Source: Ruminococcus flavefaciens
Lineage (GTDB): Bacteria; Bacillota; Clostridia; Oscillospirales; Ruminococcaceae
Direction of reading: 5' to 3'
DNA: 32,512 bases
Assembly (NCBI RefSeq): GCF_900108555.1
Contig: NZ_FNWV01000017.1
Span: 9,551-42,062 of the forward strand
Part shown: piece after piece, positions 30,301 to 32,512 of the stretch
How the letters are laid out: the number at the start of each line of letters is the position of its first letter
Position numbering within the stretch: the stretch's first letter is position 1
The notes under the pieces: generated by a model
Database searches by the model: none
Seen by the model: only the letters and a program-made list of their open reading frames with translations
Told to the model about the DNA's origin: nothing
Program-made: the position numbers and the translations under genes

Positions 30301-32512
30301 TCCTCGAAGAAGAGAAAGCTCCTGAGGGTTATGAGGCTGCTGAGCCTAAGACAATAATCATCAAGGACGGTATCATCGCAGGCGACGGTACAAGCGAGTA
30401 TCTCCTCAACACAAAGAAGGGTACTATCACACTTGATAAGAAGGCACTTGGCGGCGATTATATTGCTGAGGGTGAAGTTGAGTTCACTATCAAGGCATCA
30501 GGCAGTGGTGCAACACTCAAGGGTGTAAGCATCAACGGCGGTGAAGAGCTGGGCGATGTCAAGGAGTACAAGTTCAGCGGTCTTACATCTACATTCACAG
30601 GACTTAAAGACGGCGAATATATCCTCGTTGAGGATACAGCTCCCGCAGGCTACTCTGTAGTATCAGAGTTCAAGTTCACTGTAAAGGGCGGAAATGTTGA
30701 AAGCGTAGAGAGTACCACAAACGGCAGATCCTACAAGGACGAAAAGGGCAACATCGTAGTTGAAGATGCTCCTATCGTAAAGCTCAGCAAGGAAGCTCTC
30801 GGTGCAAAGCCTATCCCTGAGAGTGCAGGCAAGGCAGAGTTCACACTTATCGCAAACGATGAGGGTGCAAGCCTCAAGGGCGTTAAGATAAACGGCACTG
30901 AGGTAACAGAGGATACAAACGAGACAAAGTTCAAGGGCAACGCAGTTGACTTTGAATATCTTGCAGCAGGCAGCTATACTCTCGTAGAGGATACAGCTCC
31001 TACAGGCTACTCAGTAGTAACAAAGTTCAATTTCACAGTTGATGAAAAGGGTAAGGTATCAAAGGTAGATACAACTACAAACGGAAAGTCGTACATCGGC
31101 GAAAACGGTGAGATAATTGTTGAAGATGCTCCTATCATCAAGATAGACAAGAAGGAAGTAGGCGGCGAGCCTATCCCCGAGGAATCAGGCAAGGCTAAGT
31201 TCAAGCTTACAGCTGAGGGAGATCAGACTCTCGAAGGCGTAAAGGTAGACGGCGGCGAAGCACTCGGCAAGGACGTTAAGGAAGTAGAGTTCGACGGAAA
31301 CGTTGCTGAGCTTGAATATCTCCCTGACGGAAAGTACAGCCTTGAAGAGACAGCAGCTCCTGACGGCTACACAACAATCACAACATTCACATTTGAAATA
31401 GAAGACGGTGTTGTAAAGAACACATCTGTAGTAACAGACGGTGACAAGAAGGTATCAGATGACGGAAAGACAATTGAAGTATTTGATACAAAGTCTACTA
31501 TTAAAATAGACAAGCAGGCACTTGGCGGAACTCCTATCCCCGAGAGTGCAGGCAAGGCTAAGTTTACACTTATCGAAAACGATGAGGGTGCAAGCCTCAA
31601 GGGCGTTAAGGTAAACGGCAAGGCTGTTGAAGAAGCTGCAGCTTCTGTAGAATTTGACGGCAATGCAGCAGAATTTGAATTCCTCAAGGACGGTCAGTAT
31701 ACTCTCAGAGAGGATACAGCTCCTACAGGATATTCAGTAATAACTGATTTCACATTCACAGTTGAGAATGGTATCGTTACAAAGAGCGATGCAGTTACAA
31801 CAGGCAGAACTACAGTTTCTCCTGACGGTAAGAAGATCGTAGTCGAGGACGCTCCTATCATCAAGATAGACAAGAAGGAAGTAGGCGGCGAGCCAATTCC
31901 CGAGAGCGCAGGCAAGGCTAAGTTCAAGCTTACAGCCGAGGGTGAGCAGACTCTCGAAGGCGTAAAGGTCGACGGCGGTGAAGCTATCGGCAAGGGCGTT
32001 AAGGAAGTAGAGTTCGACGGCAATGCAGCTGAGCTCGAATATCTCCCGAACGGTACATACAGTCTCGAAGAGACCGCAGCTCCTGACGGCTACACAACGA
32101 TCACAACATTTACATTTGACATCGTTGACGGTAAAGTTACAAATGTAAAGGTAAAAACTGACGGCGATGCAAAGGTATCTGAGGACGGAACAGTTATCGA
32201 AGTATTCGATACAAAGTCAACAATAACAATTGATAAGAAGGCTCTGGGCGGAGAAGAAATTCCGGCAGAGGCAGGCGGTGCAACATTTGTACTCACAGCA
32301 GAGGACGAGGGCAAGACACTCAAGGGTGTAACTATCAATGACGGTAAGGCACTTGGCGAAGTCAAGTCAACAGAGTTCACAGGCAACGGTACAAAGTTCA
32401 CTGGACTCAAGGACGGCAAGTACAGCCTTGAAGAAACAGCAGCACCAACTGGCTATGCAACAGTAACAAAGTTCACATTCGATATCGAAAACGGTATCGT
32501 AAAGAACGTTGA
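27363..32512 (+). CDS. Large surface protein: choice-of-anchor A plus Cna-B (SpaA-type) repeats, C-terminus beyond window
   Basis: The frame is open from the ATG at 27363 (AAAGGA six bases upstream) to the window end, giving 1716 complete codons and no stop. Residues 1-35 form a signal peptide ending PSASA. Residues about 52-360 fit a choice-of-anchor A domain (VGGTGVIDHFGEGA near the start, GGHIVAPNASYSND and GSIIAKSIEH near its end). After about residue 360 come Cna-B/SpaA-type modules; each ends with a Y-x-L-x-E-x-x-AP-x-GY motif, whose Glu with a Lys in the IKIDKK-type first strand would form the intramolecular isopeptide bond. The last six modules start at 30426, 30777, 31137, 31500, 31860 and 32223. 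Such stalk-like proteins are usually sortase-anchored adhesins or pilins; the anchor would lie outside the window. The ligand is unknown. Confidence 0.88.
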   Translation, partial: MTMKKSLGKRFLSGVTSGILAVTYALPSNIPSASAGDETLNPKYGKEYAVEDILSEYAYFVKDDANIGNHTVGSIAVGGTGVIDHFGEGAVSPSFIGNIEKTGNYQSEAPFLYGEDIRERYKGQPVYYHQHSGELSYLDSEDSKFKKIDNDFIDFGEAFAKISEWSEAKKTASDAYKLTESDIEERELWFGNNIKVISIDFDTMPSNIVIPKEIFESANLISLKGNIEKIATGGYTITLEDVEKANLAFDGNGEGGFKLVEFAGVEAGKNTTAFHALGDSETTQNGQINLDAGMNLVWNFPDSTEVNFKFGGGHIVAPNASYSNDGGNNEGSIIAKSIEHTKAEAHFYPYYSFSKERPVKKKVSDVTFSKVKDTTEIAETTSDGYSVKNAGEKISGAHMVLTLDAPEQEGETLSGVTSNLDSKSVEEGKPVISGSVIKWTTVDTDLTLKGLPDGKYILSEENAPEGCQPIKSTVITVSDGKVTSDNTTGVIAKDKSGSETASITAVDEVYTAFIRKARTVSGSVDSPVSGALLRLTGVDEYDQPIDMSAVTAKDVQYFTDNGHGIQLESVDSQLAAYKLSSNAIENTASDKKAAYEFTTTGSNVAFTGLPAGTYTIEELSAPTGYLSASSKTFVISKDTNGRLAMTSGKDTGASQDTVTLYDNIQTIKISKADIGGNIVEGAEFELSRTDNSSLGNVSIALDEDEAYDIIGEVSEAADSDGDDYNDKGVEIQLNGTQSFTVRGKTMNHIRINGKAVNTGSKQNTYLYEGSATDQLIITGMYEGDYTVKLDDGTECIIHCSKGNKKIDNYGVLLKPKSSDNKEDLKDSTAILSTDNKTISFKGGTVNIASLDDGEYVLKETAAPNGFAKVESEFTFEIKNGEVTLKSADTTGFAVKNGDEIVITDSISEISIYKYYDSVGNTTPDAAGKGADMKLTFVKASDKAVQDIVGAKNIKVGESAKWNSKRENPKVFVGLMDGEYLLEEEKAPEGYEAAEPKTIIIKDGIIAGDGTSEYLLNTKKGTITLDKKALGGDYIAEGEVEFTIKASGSGATLKGVSINGGEELGDVKEYKFSGLTSTFTGLKDGEYILVEDTAPAGYSVVSEFKFTVKGGNVESVESTTNGRSYKDEKGNIVVEDAPIVKLSKEALGAKPIPESAGKAEFTLIANDEGASLKGVKINGTEVTEDTNETKFKGNAVDFEYLAAGSYTLVEDTAPTGYSVVTKFNFTVDEKGKVSKVDTTTNGKSYIGENGEIIVEDAPIIKIDKKEVGGEPIPEESGKAKFKLTAEGDQTLEGVKVDGGEALGKDVKEVEFDGNVAELEYLPDGKYSLEETAAPDGYTTITTFTFEIEDGVVKNTSVVTDGDKKVSDDGKTIEVFDTKSTIKIDKQALGGTPIPESAGKAKFTLIENDEGASLKGVKVNGKAVEEAAASVEFDGNAAEFEFLKDGQYTLREDTAPTGYSVITDFTFTVENGIVTKSDAVTTGRTTVSPDGKKIVVEDAPIIKIDKKEVGGEPIPESAGKAKFKLTAEGEQTLEGVKVDGGEAIGKGVKEVEFDGNAAELEYLPNGTYSLEETAAPDGYTTITTFTFDIVDGKVTNVKVKTDGDAKVSEDGTVIEVFDTKSTITIDKKALGGEEIPAEAGGATFVLTAEDEGKTLKGVTINDGKALGEVKSTEFTGNGTKFTGLKDGKYSLEETAAPTGYATVTKFTFDIENGIVKNV
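30777..32512 (+). repeat. Higher-order 723-bp repeat of paired Cna-B modules
   Basis: Module starts at 30777 and 31500, 31137 and 31860, and 31500 and 32223 are each exactly 723 bases apart. The module at 31137 closely resembles that at 31860, and the one at 30777 that at 31500, so the array grew by duplication of a two-module block. The array continues past the window. Confidence 0.7.

Noticed and set aside
27743..32419. Several Ser/Pro-rich frames on the minus strand
   Set aside because: They are antisense shadows of the repetitive Cna-B protein; the plus frame is continuous and has a signal peptide.
30426..32512. CRISPR-like array
   Set aside because: The periodicity of about 360 bases is coding and belongs to protein modules.

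Overview
The window looks like chromosomal DNA of a gut or rumen Ruminococcus-type Firmicute. The evidence is a cellulosomal dockerin on a secreted CotH protein, Gram-positive Cna-B surface repeats, strong AGGAGG ribosome binding sites, and Bacillus-type LexA boxes on a Y-family polymerase gene. No tRNA, rRNA, CRISPR array or insertion sequence was seen. Species assignment is inference only.

Layout. 1-1005 (-) is the 3'-truncated part of a U32-peptidase-like protein with its own consensus promoter. 1433-3523 (+) is an SOS-type pair: a UmuC-like DNA polymerase with two LexA-like boxes at its promoter, and a YolD-like protein. 3524-4440 has no credible gene, but it is GC-rich for an intergenic region and is packed with hairpins (one of 13 bp and one of 10 bp closing a multi-branched segment). 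I propose a large structured RNA there. 4603-6712 (-) is an ECF sigma factor with a Thr-rich, membrane-anchored probable anti-sigma factor. 7243-10575 (+) is a secreted LTD / chitobiase-like / CotH / dockerin protein preceded by three 11-bp-spaced TTAAGATTA repeats. 10679-14743 is an orphan NarL/LuxR response regulator (-) divergent from a three-gene ABC-2 exporter (+), followed by a small secreted protein (14957-15505, +). One operator-like palindrome (TGACA-AA-TGTCA) occurs in the regulator/ABC promoter region and again, doubled at 21-bp spacing, before the secreted protein gene.

15585-25720 (-) is the most striking region: thirteen tightly packed or overlapping genes read leftward from one promoter. 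They encode a FabD-like acyltransferase, an ACP, an enoyl-CoA hydratase (ECH), a hot-dog thioesterase, a crotonase-like protein that has lost its catalytic segment, a second ECH, an L-3-hydroxyacyl-CoA dehydrogenase, a ketosynthase, a MIF-like tautomerase, a Cys-nucleophile alpha/beta hydrolase, an acyl-AMP ligase, a second ACP and a type II thioesterase. Inference: this is a dissociated polyketide/fatty-acid-like pathway. It would load a carboxylic acid starter (ligase + ACP), extend it with malonyl units (AT + KS), and process the beta-keto group with beta-oxidation-type enzymes instead of FabG/FabZ. No enoyl reductase is present, so an unsaturated product is plausible. No HMG synthase is present, so it is not a standard beta-branching cassette.

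26219-26845 (-) is an ECF-transporter S component of the pantothenate-like type, which could supply the CoA/phosphopantetheine precursor; the link is only positional. 27363 to the window end (+) is the N-terminal part of a very large surface protein: signal peptide, choice-of-anchor A domain, then Cna-B modules, the last ones organised in an exact 723-bp higher-order period. Short palindromes ending in CCTAC and two different heptanucleotide tandem repeats are scattered between genes.
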